Shown: piece by piece, positions 37,227 to 46,251 of the stretch | Layout: the number at the start of each line of letters is the position of its first letter | Position numbering within the stretch: position 1 is the first letter of the stretch | NCBI GenBank assembly: GCA_945876035.1 | Contig: CAMCMU010000031.1 | Span: 1 to 53,580, forward strand | Length of the DNA: 53,580 nucleotides | Origin: Schlesneria paludicola DSM 18645 | GTDB taxonomy: Bacteria > Planctomycetota > Planctomycetia > Planctomycetales > Planctomycetaceae | Direction: 5' to 3' | Translations under genes and position numbers: made by a program | The notes under the pieces: model-generated | What the model was told of the DNA's origin: nothing | Database searches by the model: none | What the model saw: only the letters and a program-made list of their open reading frames with translations

Positions 37227-38603
37227 ATGACTCCAAGCCATCATCACTCGGTCGGTTTGTCTCGACGTGCGGTCGTTCAAGCGGGCTACACCAGTTTGTT
37301 GGGAATCGGCCTACCGGCACTGTTGGGGCAGCGGTTACGCGCGGCAGAGGCGATCGCCCCTGCTAGAAAACGAGGTGCAAAATCGATCATCATCGTCTTT
37401 CTAACAGGGGGAGCGAGTCATCATGACACGTTCGACATGAAGCCGGAGGCTCCGGCCGAGATTCGCGGAGCGTTTCAACCTATTTCGACGGCAATTCCTG
37501 GCTATTCGATCTGCGAACACCTGCCTCACTTAGCCGCAATGGCTTCCAAATTTGCCGTCGTCCGGTCGTTTTCTCACGATGATACCAATCATTTGTTTTC
37601 CACTCACTACGTTCTGACAGGTGAAAAACAACCGGGCGGCTTCAACGACAAGGTGGCGTCTCGTGATGATTGGCCGAGTTACTCCGCGGCGCTCCGATTC
37701 TTGAGGCCCCGACATGATGGCACTCCTTGCGGTGTCAATCTCCCGACGTTTTTGCGTGATGGACCCCTGACGTGGCCCGGACAACACGCCGGATTTCTCA
37801 GTTCGAACAATGATCCCTGGCAGATCACCAGTAACCCAAACACAGCGGACTTTCGGGTGGAGGCGCTCACCCTTTCGCCTGGAATCGATGTGCCACATCT
37901 CGGCAGGAGGCAAGCGCTGTTGGAAGAAATTAATCGGCAGCAGACGCGTCTGGGTGATGTTCTCCAATATCAGCGGTTGCACAAGGACCAGCAGCTGGCC
38001 GTTTCGATGTTGACAACGAAACGGCTGACCCAAGCCTTTGAATTGGATCATGAATCCCCTGTCCTCCGTGAAAAATACGGTCGGACGGAGACCGGACAGT
38101 CTCTGCTCCTCGCGCGTCGACTCGTGGAATCCGGGGTTTCCATCGTCCAAGTCAATGTCGGGCGTGTTCAAAACTGGGATACGCATAGCAATATTTTTCC
38201 TCGGTTGAAGGACACGCTGCTGCCCCCTGTCGATCGGGGAGTCTCGACCTTGCTGGACGATCTGGCCGCACGAGGAATGCTCGACGAGACGTTGGTGATC
38301 ATGCTGGGGGAATTCGGTCGGACACCGACAATCAACAGCAATCATGGTCGTGACCATTGGGGTTCCTGTTTTTTCGGGCTGTTCGCAGGAGCCGGAGTTC
38401 AACCAGGTCAAGTCATCGGACGATCGGATAAGGAGGGGGGCTATCCGGTGACCGACCCCTATTCTCCGAGTGATCTTGGAGCGACTGTTTACCACTTGCT
38501 GGGCATCCCGGACGATGTCGAAATTCGCGACCGGCTCAATCGCCCCATCCGTCTCAATCAAGGCCACGTCATCGAACCCCTCTTTACGGGGGCCTCCGCC
38601 TAA
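37227..38603 (+). CDS. DUF1501 family exported protein (second copy)
   Basis: A 458-residue paralogue of the gene at 3675-5147. It begins MTPSHHHSVGLSRRAVVQAG, giving a Tat signal (SRRAVVQAGYTSLLGIGLP). Family landmarks are SIIIVFLTGGASHHDTFDMK, IVQVNVGRVQNWDTHSN, VIMLGEFGRTPTINSNHGRD and WGSCFFGLFAGAGVQPGQVI. The GGPSQ motif of the first copy is GGASH here, so the two belong to different subgroups. ATG 37227 was chosen because the signal starts there; the frame stays open 22 codons upstream. No DUF1549/DUF1553 partner lies on either side. The poly-G tract is in its upstream region. Confidence 0.88.
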   Translation: MTPSHHHSVGLSRRAVVQAGYTSLLGIGLPALLGQRLRAAEAIAPARKRGAKSIIIVFLTGGASHHDTFDMKPEAPAEIRGAFQPISTAIPGYSICEHLPHLAAMASKFAVVRSFSHDDTNHLFSTHYVLTGEKQPGGFNDKVASRDDWPSYSAALRFLRPRHDGTPCGVNLPTFLRDGPLTWPGQHAGFLSSNNDPWQITSNPNTADFRVEALTLSPGIDVPHLGRRQALLEEINRQQTRLGDVLQYQRLHKDQQLAVSMLTTKRLTQAFELDHESPVLREKYGRTETGQSLLLARRLVESGVSIVQVNVGRVQNWDTHSNIFPRLKDTLLPPVDRGVSTLLDDLAARGMLDETLVIMLGEFGRTPTINSNHGRDHWGSCFFGLFAGAGVQPGQVIGRSDKEGGYPVTDPYSPSDLGATVYHLLGIPDDVEIRDRLNRPIRLNQGHVIEPLFTGASA

Positions 38604-38733
38604 CTTGAAACGGCGGCAAGCCTGTGCCGCGCAGGATCAAGGGACCGCTTAGAATCGATCCAATATCGCTTCTAACTTCTAAGGATCCGTGAAAAAGATG
38701 CTGTCACGAACAGCGCAGACCCAAAAACAGATC

Positions 38734-39324
38734 CTAGAAGCAACGCCATTCTTCTAATTCCCGCAAACGTTCCTGAACGTGCTGCAGGGAATTGCCGTGT
38801 CTGACGGAGAAGAACGTGATCCGACAGGCGGAATGTCGTTGAATCTGAAGCTGATTCAATCGCAAGATCATTCGCGAAATGCCGATCCGATTCACAAAAA
38901 CAGCCCCCGGTGAATCGAACAGCCGCTGGGCCAGAGGCTGGTTTCGGCGGACGATAATCTCAGGCGGAGACATCTGCACGGCCGGAGTCTGTTGCGTCCC
39001 TCCCAAAAAATAGTGAAGCCACTCCCTCCACTTCGGCTTGTATTCGAATCGCGTGACCATCGCCCCATTTGTTCGGGAGATAAAATCCGGCAGGAACACA
39101 AGCCCCTCTGTTGTCGCGATCAGTTGGCCAATATTGGGCCAGCCGTTTCGATTCAATCGGACAGAGCCCAATTCCAGCAGAGGCTGTCCCAATCGAAATG
39201 CGAATGTCACAAGATCTTGGTCGGGAGCAGCACTATTGATCGCGACACCGCACTCAGAGCAGCGTTCGACCGGTGTCTTGACCCATGTCACGCAGTGGGG
39301 ACAGACAACCATCAATGACGACAT
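38734..39324 (-). CDS. Unknown protein with N-terminal zinc ribbon
   Basis: The 196-residue product opens with a zinc-ribbon motif: CPHC (Cys8, Cys11) and CSEC (Cys22, Cys25) in [20 protein letters not shown]. The rest is not recognised. It includes [20 protein letters not shown], which looks like the beta-strand pattern of small membrane-associated PH/GRAM-like domains, and a C-terminal helix ([15 protein letters not shown]). No signal peptide or membrane span is seen. AAGGA lies 11 bases upstream of the start. The gene is convergent with the second DUF1501 gene and divergent from the TDD-type gene. Confidence 0.6.
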   Translation of the reverse strand: MSSLMVVCPHCVTWVKTPVERCSECGVAINSAAPDQDLVTFAFRLGQPLLELGSVRLNRNGWPNIGQLIATTEGLVFLPDFISRTNGAMVTRFEYKPKWREWLHYFLGGTQQTPAVQMSPPEIIVRRNQPLAQRLFDSPGAVFVNRIGISRMILRLNQLQIQRHSACRITFFSVRHGNSLQHVQERLRELEEWRCF

Positions 39325-39425
39325 GGGTTACCATTCCTTGCCGAAGAGCACCTGTTCCCGATAGTCTGTCCTGTGGCAAATGCAGCAGGGAACTTCTGGA
39401 GCCGTGGAGCGTCAGATTGACAACA

Positions 39426-39953
39426 ATGGGCAGCAACGATGAACCACAAAACACCTCGGTGTTCGAGTATACTCTTTCCTCAGTCACAAATTCGAATCGT
39501 CTTGCACCGCCGACGGTAATCGTTGTCCATCCTCGCGAACGTCGTCGAAAATGTACGATTCGGGAGTTACGGCAGCGCGAACGTTTCGTCTTTTGCAATT
39601 TTCCCCGCATGCCTTACGTTTTGGAGGGATACCTCCGGCTTGGTTTCGGTGGTCCCCTGCTCAACGAAGCCGATGCCTCCAGCGGGCTTCTGATTCTCGA
39701 CGGGACATGGCGGCATGTTCAGCCCATGGAACGCATGTTTGCCGATATTCCCGTTCGCAGCCTTCCTCCGCTCCGCACGGCCTATCCGAGAACGTCCAAA
39801 GTCATGGCTGACCCGCAGGATGGTCTGGCTACGATCGAAGCCCTTTATGCGGCCTATCGCCTGCTCGGCCGCGAGACAACCGGACTGCTTGATCATTACT
39901 ATTGGGCCGAAGAATTTTTAGCGAAAAATCAAAACCTGTGGCCGAACGGGTGA
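39426..39953 (+). CDS. TDD-superfamily (Tsr3/DTW-like) aminocarboxypropyltransferase
   Basis: TDD proteins move the 3-amino-3-carboxypropyl group of S-adenosylmethionine to a uridine in rRNA (Tsr3) or tRNA (DTW/TapT). In this 175-residue protein, [20 protein letters not shown] opens the fold, [19 protein letters not shown] carries the D-x-T-W motif, and [17 protein letters not shown] plus [17 protein letters not shown] match the C-terminal helices of the Tsr3/DUF367 branch (compare the family's W-G-H-x-F-L-x-x-N). Tsr3 acts on small-subunit rRNA in eukaryotes and archaea, so a bacterial member is noteworthy; the substrate here is inferred only. The start is uncertain: ATG 39426 lacks a strong ribosome-binding site, and the frame remains open back to 39285. 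Confidence 0.65.
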   Translation: MGSNDEPQNTSVFEYTLSSVTNSNRLAPPTVIVVHPRERRRKCTIRELRQRERFVFCNFPRMPYVLEGYLRLGFGGPLLNEADASSGLLILDGTWRHVQPMERMFADIPVRSLPPLRTAYPRTSKVMADPQDGLATIEALYAAYRLLGRETTGLLDHYYWAEEFLAKNQNLWPNG

Positions 39954-40117
39954 CACAGATGACATCGTCCGGCGGCGAACTCGATTACAGGGCCGGTCTA
40001 TTCGCTCGTGCCTCGGAGACTGGCATGAGGCAGAACAGGCGTGTCTCACGTCCGTGACAGCAAGAGACAGAAAACGTTCGCTTTCCTCGGCGTTGCCTCG
40101 TGAAATTCTCGCTGTTA

Positions 40118-41185
<1,068 letters not shown>

Positions 41186-41234
41186 CGTTGACGGGCCTCT
41201 CAAAAGAATCTTGGTCAAAACATCGACTGCCAAT

Positions 41235-42842
41235 TTAGCCGACTTGGAACTGAGACGTGGTTGGTGTTGTCCCGGAGACCAATCGCACTCCACGCCCGGG
41301 ATTCGCGGCAAGATGTTCGAGAAGCTTATAAATCCATTCGGTTCGTTCAGAAATTTCTAGGGCAGCAGCGATCTGTTCGGCGGTCTGCGGGGAAGGACTA
41401 CTTTTGAGGTGAGCCACAATTCGCAACTGCAAATCCAGAATTTCCGTTGCCGCTTTTTTTCCAGCTTCCACACCCGGCTGATGATAGGCGTTGACGTTGA
41501 TCAGTTCGGCGTAGAGACCCACCGCGCGCTCATAGAGAGCGATCAACGCCCCGACCGTTTCCGCCGTCACCGAATGGATTGTGATTGTGATCGTATCCCG
41601 TCCACTTTCCGACAATGCCTCACGAGTCCCAAGCAGAAAACCGTGGAGATAGTCTCCACAGGTCATTCCCGGATCGACTCTCAATTCCGGGCACAGAGCG
41701 CCCGTCTCCGGATGGAGATCCTCTTCGCGATCCTTTAAGACCTGAATAAACGTTGCAAAGAAATTAGGAACGCCGTCGCGCAGTTGCTGCAGATAGGCAT
41801 GCTGATCCGTGGAGCCTTTGTTGCCATAGACAGCGATGCCCTGATGAACGGTATTTCCTTGGCGATCCAGTTTCTTACCGAGCGACTCCATGACCAATTG
41901 CTGCAGATACCGGCTGAACAGGGATAATCGATCCTTGTAGGGCAGAATGACCATGTCTTTTGTGCCGGACCCTCCGCCGATGTGAAACCACATCAGTGCC
42001 AGCAGCGAGGCGGGGTTCTGCATGGGGTCAGAACCCCGCGTCAGACAATCCATCGCCGCGGCACCGTCAATCAGGCCGCGTGTCTCGAGTCCCTGCAGCG
42101 CCGCCGGCAGCAAGCCGACCGCCGAGAGAACCGATGTCCGGCCACCAACCCAATCCCACATGGGAAATATTTTCAACCAGCCGGCAGCGGTGGCGATCGC
42201 ATATAAACGACTGCCGACTTGAGTCACCGCAACGGCATGCTGCGCGAAATTTAAACCGGCACGTTCATAGGCGTTTTGAATTTCAAGCATGCCATTGCGA
42301 GTTTCCGGCGTGGCACCCGATTTTGAAACAACGACAACTAAGGTACTGCCAAGTTGATCTTGGAGTTCCCCCAAGACCTGATCAATGCCGTCGGGATCGG
42401 TGTTGTCTACGAAAAAGGGGAGCATGGCGTCGTAGGGTGAACCGAGTGACTGCGCCACGAACTGGGGGCCCAACGCCGAACCGCCGATGCCGATCAGTAA
42501 CAGAAACTGAAACCGACTGGTTGCACCTTCAATGCGACCTTCGTGCACATCCCCCGCAAATTTGGCAACGGCCAACTGAGTCTGTTTAATTTCCTCTGTG
42601 ATCGCAGGCGACGGCGCCATTTCTGCAGCTCTCAGCCAATAGTGCCCGACCATCCGATGTTCATCAACATTGGAAATCGCTCCGGCTTCCAATCCCCGCA
42701 TGGCCGCCAAGGCCTGCTCCATGCGCGGCAGCAAGGGTACCATGTCGGACTCAGAAAAACGCACGCGACTGACGTCGAGAGAGAATCCCAAATGACGATC
42801 GGTGACGAGATATTGTCGGTAGCGTTGCCAAACAGTGGACAT
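41235..42842 (-). CDS. pgi: Glucose-6-phosphate isomerase
   Basis: It interconverts glucose-6-phosphate and fructose-6-phosphate in glycolysis. The 535-residue product has both SIS-fold halves: FLLLIGIGGSALGPQFVAQS, FVDNTDPDGIDQVL, VVVVSKSGATPETRNGMLEI and GGRTSVLSAVGLLPAAL, then GSTDQHAYLQQLRDGVPNF and NVNAYHQPGVEAGKKAA with the catalytic Lys. After residue 480 an extension (SPSPQTAEQIAAALE, WIYKLLEHLAANPGRGVRLV) looks like a small winged-helix module, seen in some bacterial PGIs. The start is ATG 42840-42842: GAAGGA at 42851-42856 is well spaced for it, whereas ATG 42851 would overlap that site. hisC follows. An 11-bp perfect inverted repeat lies inside the gene. Confidence 0.94.
   Translation of the reverse strand: MSTVWQRYRQYLVTDRHLGFSLDVSRVRFSESDMVPLLPRMEQALAAMRGLEAGAISNVDEHRMVGHYWLRAAEMAPSPAITEEIKQTQLAVAKFAGDVHEGRIEGATSRFQFLLLIGIGGSALGPQFVAQSLGSPYDAMLPFFVDNTDPDGIDQVLGELQDQLGSTLVVVVSKSGATPETRNGMLEIQNAYERAGLNFAQHAVAVTQVGSRLYAIATAAGWLKIFPMWDWVGGRTSVLSAVGLLPAALQGLETRGLIDGAAAMDCLTRGSDPMQNPASLLALMWFHIGGGSGTKDMVILPYKDRLSLFSRYLQQLVMESLGKKLDRQGNTVHQGIAVYGNKGSTDQHAYLQQLRDGVPNFFATFIQVLKDREEDLHPETGALCPELRVDPGMTCGDYLHGFLLGTREALSESGRDTITITIHSVTAETVGALIALYERAVGLYAELINVNAYHQPGVEAGKKAATEILDLQLRIVAHLKSSPSPQTAEQIAAALEISERTEWIYKLLEHLAANPGRGVRLVSGTTPTTSQFQVG
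42010..42039. repeat. 11-bp perfect inverted repeat inside pgi
   Basis: GCGGGGTTCTG at 42010-42020 and CAGAACCCCGC at 42029-42039 flank an 8-base loop. It encodes RGSDPMQNPA of the PGI protein, so it does not disturb the frame. Confidence 0.8.
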
Positions 42843-42963
42843 TTCTGCCATCCTTCGAGTCACGGGAGAGTTGGTATTTTTCGACGACGAGAATCGAAGA
42901 ACGCGCGACACACAATCGAACCCACGGGTACAATATCGCGAGTGGACAATCCCCGCGAGTCGC

Positions 42964-42972
42964 AGGAGGAGG
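42964..42972 (+). promoter_or_regulatory. Strong ribosome-binding site of the small Cys protein
   Basis: AGGAGGAGG ends nine bases before ATG 42982 and selects that start inside a longer open frame reaching back to 42835. Confidence 0.65.
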
Positions 42973-42981
42973 CGGTCGGGG

Positions 42982-43173
42982 ATGTTACGAAATACTCTTT
43001 GCCAAAACTGCGGTCACGTGCGTATTGTCACGACTCCCAAAGGCTCTCTGTTCTGGCTCTGTTTGCATGCGGCGGAAGATCCGCAGTTCCCGAAATATCC
43101 GCCTCAACCGGTGGTCCATTGCCACGCGCATCTTCCGCCGAATCATCCTGTTCCGAGCAAGACCGCTGGTTGA
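42982..43173 (+). CDS. Small Cys-rich protein of a planctomycete type
   Basis: A 63-residue product starting MLRNTLCQNCGHVRIVTTPK. It has a CxxC pair (Cys7, Cys10), a third Cys in LFWLCLHAAED and a fourth in QFPKYPPQPVVHC, a spacing that would suit one zinc ion. I recall small planctomycete proteins of the same plan (CxxC, then C, then KYPPQPVV..C), but cannot verify this here. The strong Shine-Dalgarno site supports expression. It lies just upstream of, and divergent from, pgi. Function is unknown; a nucleic-acid- or protein-binding zinc knuckle is possible. The last 15 residues (AHLPPNHPVPSKTAG) look unstructured. Confidence 0.65.
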   Translation: MLRNTLCQNCGHVRIVTTPKGSLFWLCLHAAEDPQFPKYPPQPVVHCHAHLPPNHPVPSKTAG

Positions 43174-43874
43174 TCCGGATTCAGAATCAACTCGGCAAAC
43201 CTGCCTCACCAAACATCCTCTGCGGGACACAACGACTTGTCGCCACCAGCAACAAACACCCCCTGCTCAACAGCGATCTTTCCGCAAATGACGACCTCAA
43301 CTCGCAGAGTCGCTCAACGCCTCGCGTGGCGCAGGGGTCTCGCGCAATCAAGCTGATCACTCCCATTCAAAATACCGGGTCCAGACAAAAACCGTGGCGA
43401 GCAAAAGCGAACGATGGTCACCCGCAAACGCCTCTGGACAGGAGTGTTTGTCTGCGTCCCCTAGCCGAACGGTACAAATCACCCCTCCTCGAATTCACCT
43501 TCCGGTGCTTTGCCACAGCAACGTTCCGTCACTGCACAAAACTGATGGCCTCTGAAAACGTGTCGTTGATCAATCGATGCACGATGGCCGACGGGCGTTG
43601 AGTCGAACCCCGTTGGGCAAACTGTCAGCATTCCGCGGTTCGATGTTGCCGGCATGGCTAAGACCCTCTACCTTTCGGGCGATGAATGATGGAAACATGC
43701 GGCGACGTACCTTTCGCAGGCTATCCAAATCGTTCGTCGCACGCCGTCTGTCGACGGTAGACTTGGAGAGCAGCGATCGGTGGCGTTCACCGCAAATTTG
43801 AAATGCACTCTGTTTTTGATTGAGATCTTTCCGCGAAGTCGCGATGTTTCTAGCCTTATCGCGACACTTGTTGA
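43174..43874. other. 700-base intergenic region, no supported gene
   Basis: Between the small Cys protein and the decarboxylase gene. No open frame has family resemblance or a ribosome-binding site. The right end carries the inverted repeat listed below. Confidence 0.45.
43838..43865. promoter_or_regulatory. 8-bp perfect inverted repeat upstream of the decarboxylase
   Basis: GTCGCGAT at 43838-43845 and ATCGCGAC at 43858-43865 are separated by 12 bases and end nine bases before the first possible start (43875). It could be an operator or, if transcribed, a hairpin close to the initiation region. Confidence 0.5.
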
Positions 43875-46193
43875 ATGTCCCCGAGTACAGGTCACGAACG
43901 CATGCCCATGAAATTTCGATTCCCGATTGTCATCATTGATGAAGATTATCGCTCCGAGAACACATCGGGCCTTGGCATACGAGCCTTGGCCGATGCGATC
44001 CAAGGCGAGGGGATGGAAGTCCTCGGAGTCACCAGTTACGGCGACCTGTCGCAGTTTGCCCAGCAACAGAGTCGTGCGTCGGCGTTCATTCTCTCGATTG
44101 ACGATGAAGAGTTCACCGCCGGTCCGGAGCCGGATTCTGTGATTGTGAATTTGCGTGTCTTTATCGAAGAGATCCGCCGTAAAAATGCGGACATTCCGAT
44201 TTACCTTTACGGCGAAACACGCACATCCAGTCATATCCCCAATGACATTCTGCGTGAATTACACGGCTTCATTCATATGTTTGAAGACACGCCGGAGTTT
44301 GTCGCCCGGCACATCATCCGCGAGGCCACGGCTTATACCGACGGGCTGGCACCCCCGTTCTTTCGGGCGCTCGTTCATTACGCTCAGGATGGCTCGTATT
44401 CGTGGCATTGCCCTGGACATTCCGGCGGCGTCGCATTTTTGAAAAGCCCCGTGGGACAAATGTTTCACCAGTTCTTTGGGGAAAACATGCTCCGTGCCGA
44501 CGTTTGCAACGCCGTTGAAGAACTGGGACAGTTGCTGGATCATACGGGACCGATTGCTGCTTCCGAACGGAATGCGGCACGGATCTTCAGTGCCGATCAC
44601 TGTTTTTTTGTGACCAACGGGACCTCGACCTCGAATAAGATGGTCTGGCACTCAACCGTCGCATCAGGAGACATCGTGGTGGTTGACCGCAACTGCCACA
44701 AATCGATCCTCCATTCGATCATCATGACCGGTGCCGTGCCGGTATTTTTAACACCGACCCGAAATCATCTGGGATTGATTGGTCCCATTCCGTTGGAAGA
44801 GTTCACGCCGGAGAGCATTCAGAAAAAAATTGAGGCCAACCCTTTTGCCCGCGAAGCACAGGCTAAGTTTCCTGATCGTAAGCCGCGGATTCTGACGATC
44901 ACGCAAAGCACCTATGACGGGATCATCTATAACGTCGAACGACTCAAAGACCTGCTCGACGGCAAGATTGGAACACTCCATTTCGACGAAGCGTGGCTGC
45001 CGCATGCGGCATTCCACGAATTCTATCGAGACATGCACGCCATTGGCAAAGATCGACCGCGGACCAAGGAATCGATGATCTTTGCGACACACTCCACGCA
45101 CAAACTCTTGGCAGGCATCTCGCAAGCATCACAGATCCTGGTTCGAGAATCGGAAACTCAAAAGCTGGACCGAAATATTTTTAACGAAGCGTACCTGATG
45201 CACACGTCCACTTCACCGCAATACGCCATCATCGCTTCGTGCGATGTGGCGGCTGCGATGATGGAGCCGCCTGGTGGTACCGCGTTGGTCGAAGAATCGA
45301 TTGTCGAGGCGTTGAATTTTCGACGGGCGATGCGAAAAGTGGAAGAAGAATGGGGCAAAGACTGGTGGTTCCAAGTCTGGGGCCCGGAAACGCTGGCACC
45401 GGAAAGCATTGGTCAGCGTGATGACTGGATGTTAAAAGCGAACGAAGAATGGCATGGCTTCGGCAATCTCGCCCCCGGCTTCAACATGCTCGATCCGATC
45501 AAGGCCACAATCATCACGCCCGGCCTGAATGTGTCGGGCAAGTTCGCCAACACCGGAATTCCGGCGTCGATTGTGACTCGCTATCTGGTGGAGCACGGCG
45601 TGATCGTCGAAAAAACGGGTCTGTATTCGTTCTTCATCATGTTTACGATCGGCATCACCAAAGGCCGCTGGAACACCTTGGTGAGTGCCTTGCAACAGTT
45701 CAAGGATGACTACGACAAAAACCAGCCCATGTGGCGCATTCTGCCGGAATTTTGTCAGCAACACCCACAATATGAAGCCATCGGACTGAAGGATCTTTCG
45801 CAACAAATCCACGACACCTACAAACGCAATGACGTCGCCCGCGTGACGACGGAAATGTATCTCTCCGTCATGCAACCGGCCATGAAACCATCAGACGCAT
45901 TTGCCATGATGGCCCATCGCGAGATTGAACGGGTCGCCATCGACGACTTGGAAGGACGCGCCACGAGTGTACTGCTGACTCCCTATCCACCAGGCATCCC
46001 GCTGCTCATCCCCGGAGAGCGTTTCAACAAGACAATCGTTCAATACCTGCAGTTCGCTCGACAATTCAACAAGCTTTTCCCGGGATTCGACACCGACATT
46101 CATGGTCTGGTCGAGGAAACCGTCGAAGGCGAACGTCGATACTATGTCGACTGCGTCTGGAAAAACCCCTCGAACGGTATCGCTCTGCGGTGA
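43875..46193 (+). CDS. Arginine/lysine/ornithine decarboxylase (PLP fold type I)
   Basis: This 772-residue protein belongs to the large prokaryotic basic-amino-acid decarboxylases, which give agmatine, cadaverine or putrescine and serve acid resistance or polyamine supply. An N-terminal receiver-like wing domain (FRFPIVIIDEDYRSENTSG, VLGVTSYGDLSQFAQQQ) precedes the PLP core: YSWHCPGHSGGVAFLKSPVG, FFVTNGTSTSNKMV, ILTITQSTYDGIIYNVERL, HFDEAWLPHAAFHEFY, and the Schiff-base Lys410 in IFATHSTHKLLAGISQAS. A C-terminal domain ends near DCVWKNP. Which amino acid is used cannot be told. The start could also be ATG 43902 or 43908, as none has a clear ribosome-binding site. The MATE gene follows 58 bases downstream. 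Confidence 0.93.
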   Translation: MSPSTGHERMPMKFRFPIVIIDEDYRSENTSGLGIRALADAIQGEGMEVLGVTSYGDLSQFAQQQSRASAFILSIDDEEFTAGPEPDSVIVNLRVFIEEIRRKNADIPIYLYGETRTSSHIPNDILRELHGFIHMFEDTPEFVARHIIREATAYTDGLAPPFFRALVHYAQDGSYSWHCPGHSGGVAFLKSPVGQMFHQFFGENMLRADVCNAVEELGQLLDHTGPIAASERNAARIFSADHCFFVTNGTSTSNKMVWHSTVASGDIVVVDRNCHKSILHSIIMTGAVPVFLTPTRNHLGLIGPIPLEEFTPESIQKKIEANPFAREAQAKFPDRKPRILTITQSTYDGIIYNVERLKDLLDGKIGTLHFDEAWLPHAAFHEFYRDMHAIGKDRPRTKESMIFATHSTHKLLAGISQASQILVRESETQKLDRNIFNEAYLMHTSTSPQYAIIASCDVAAAMMEPPGGTALVEESIVEALNFRRAMRKVEEEWGKDWWFQVWGPETLAPESIGQRDDWMLKANEEWHGFGNLAPGFNMLDPIKATIITPGLNVSGKFANTGIPASIVTRYLVEHGVIVEKTGLYSFFIMFTIGITKGRWNTLVSALQQFKDDYDKNQPMWRILPEFCQQHPQYEAIGLKDLSQQIHDTYKRNDVARVTTEMYLSVMQPAMKPSDAFAMMAHREIERVAIDDLEGRATSVLLTPYPPGIPLLIPGERFNKTIVQYLQFARQFNKLFPGFDTDIHGLVEETVEGERRYYVDCVWKNPSNGIALR

Positions 46194-46251
46194 CCGATTG
46201 CTGCGGTGCCTTGCTTCATTGGAAATGAAATTTTAACGTCAGGCATTGCGG

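Noticed and set aside
37530-38567. Long minus-strand open frame of 345 codons
   Set aside because: Antisense to the second DUF1501 gene, with no recognisable domain.
42543-43601. Plus-strand open frame of 352 codons
   Set aside because: Runs antisense through the 5' part of pgi and then through the small Cys gene in another frame; no domain and no ribosome-binding site.
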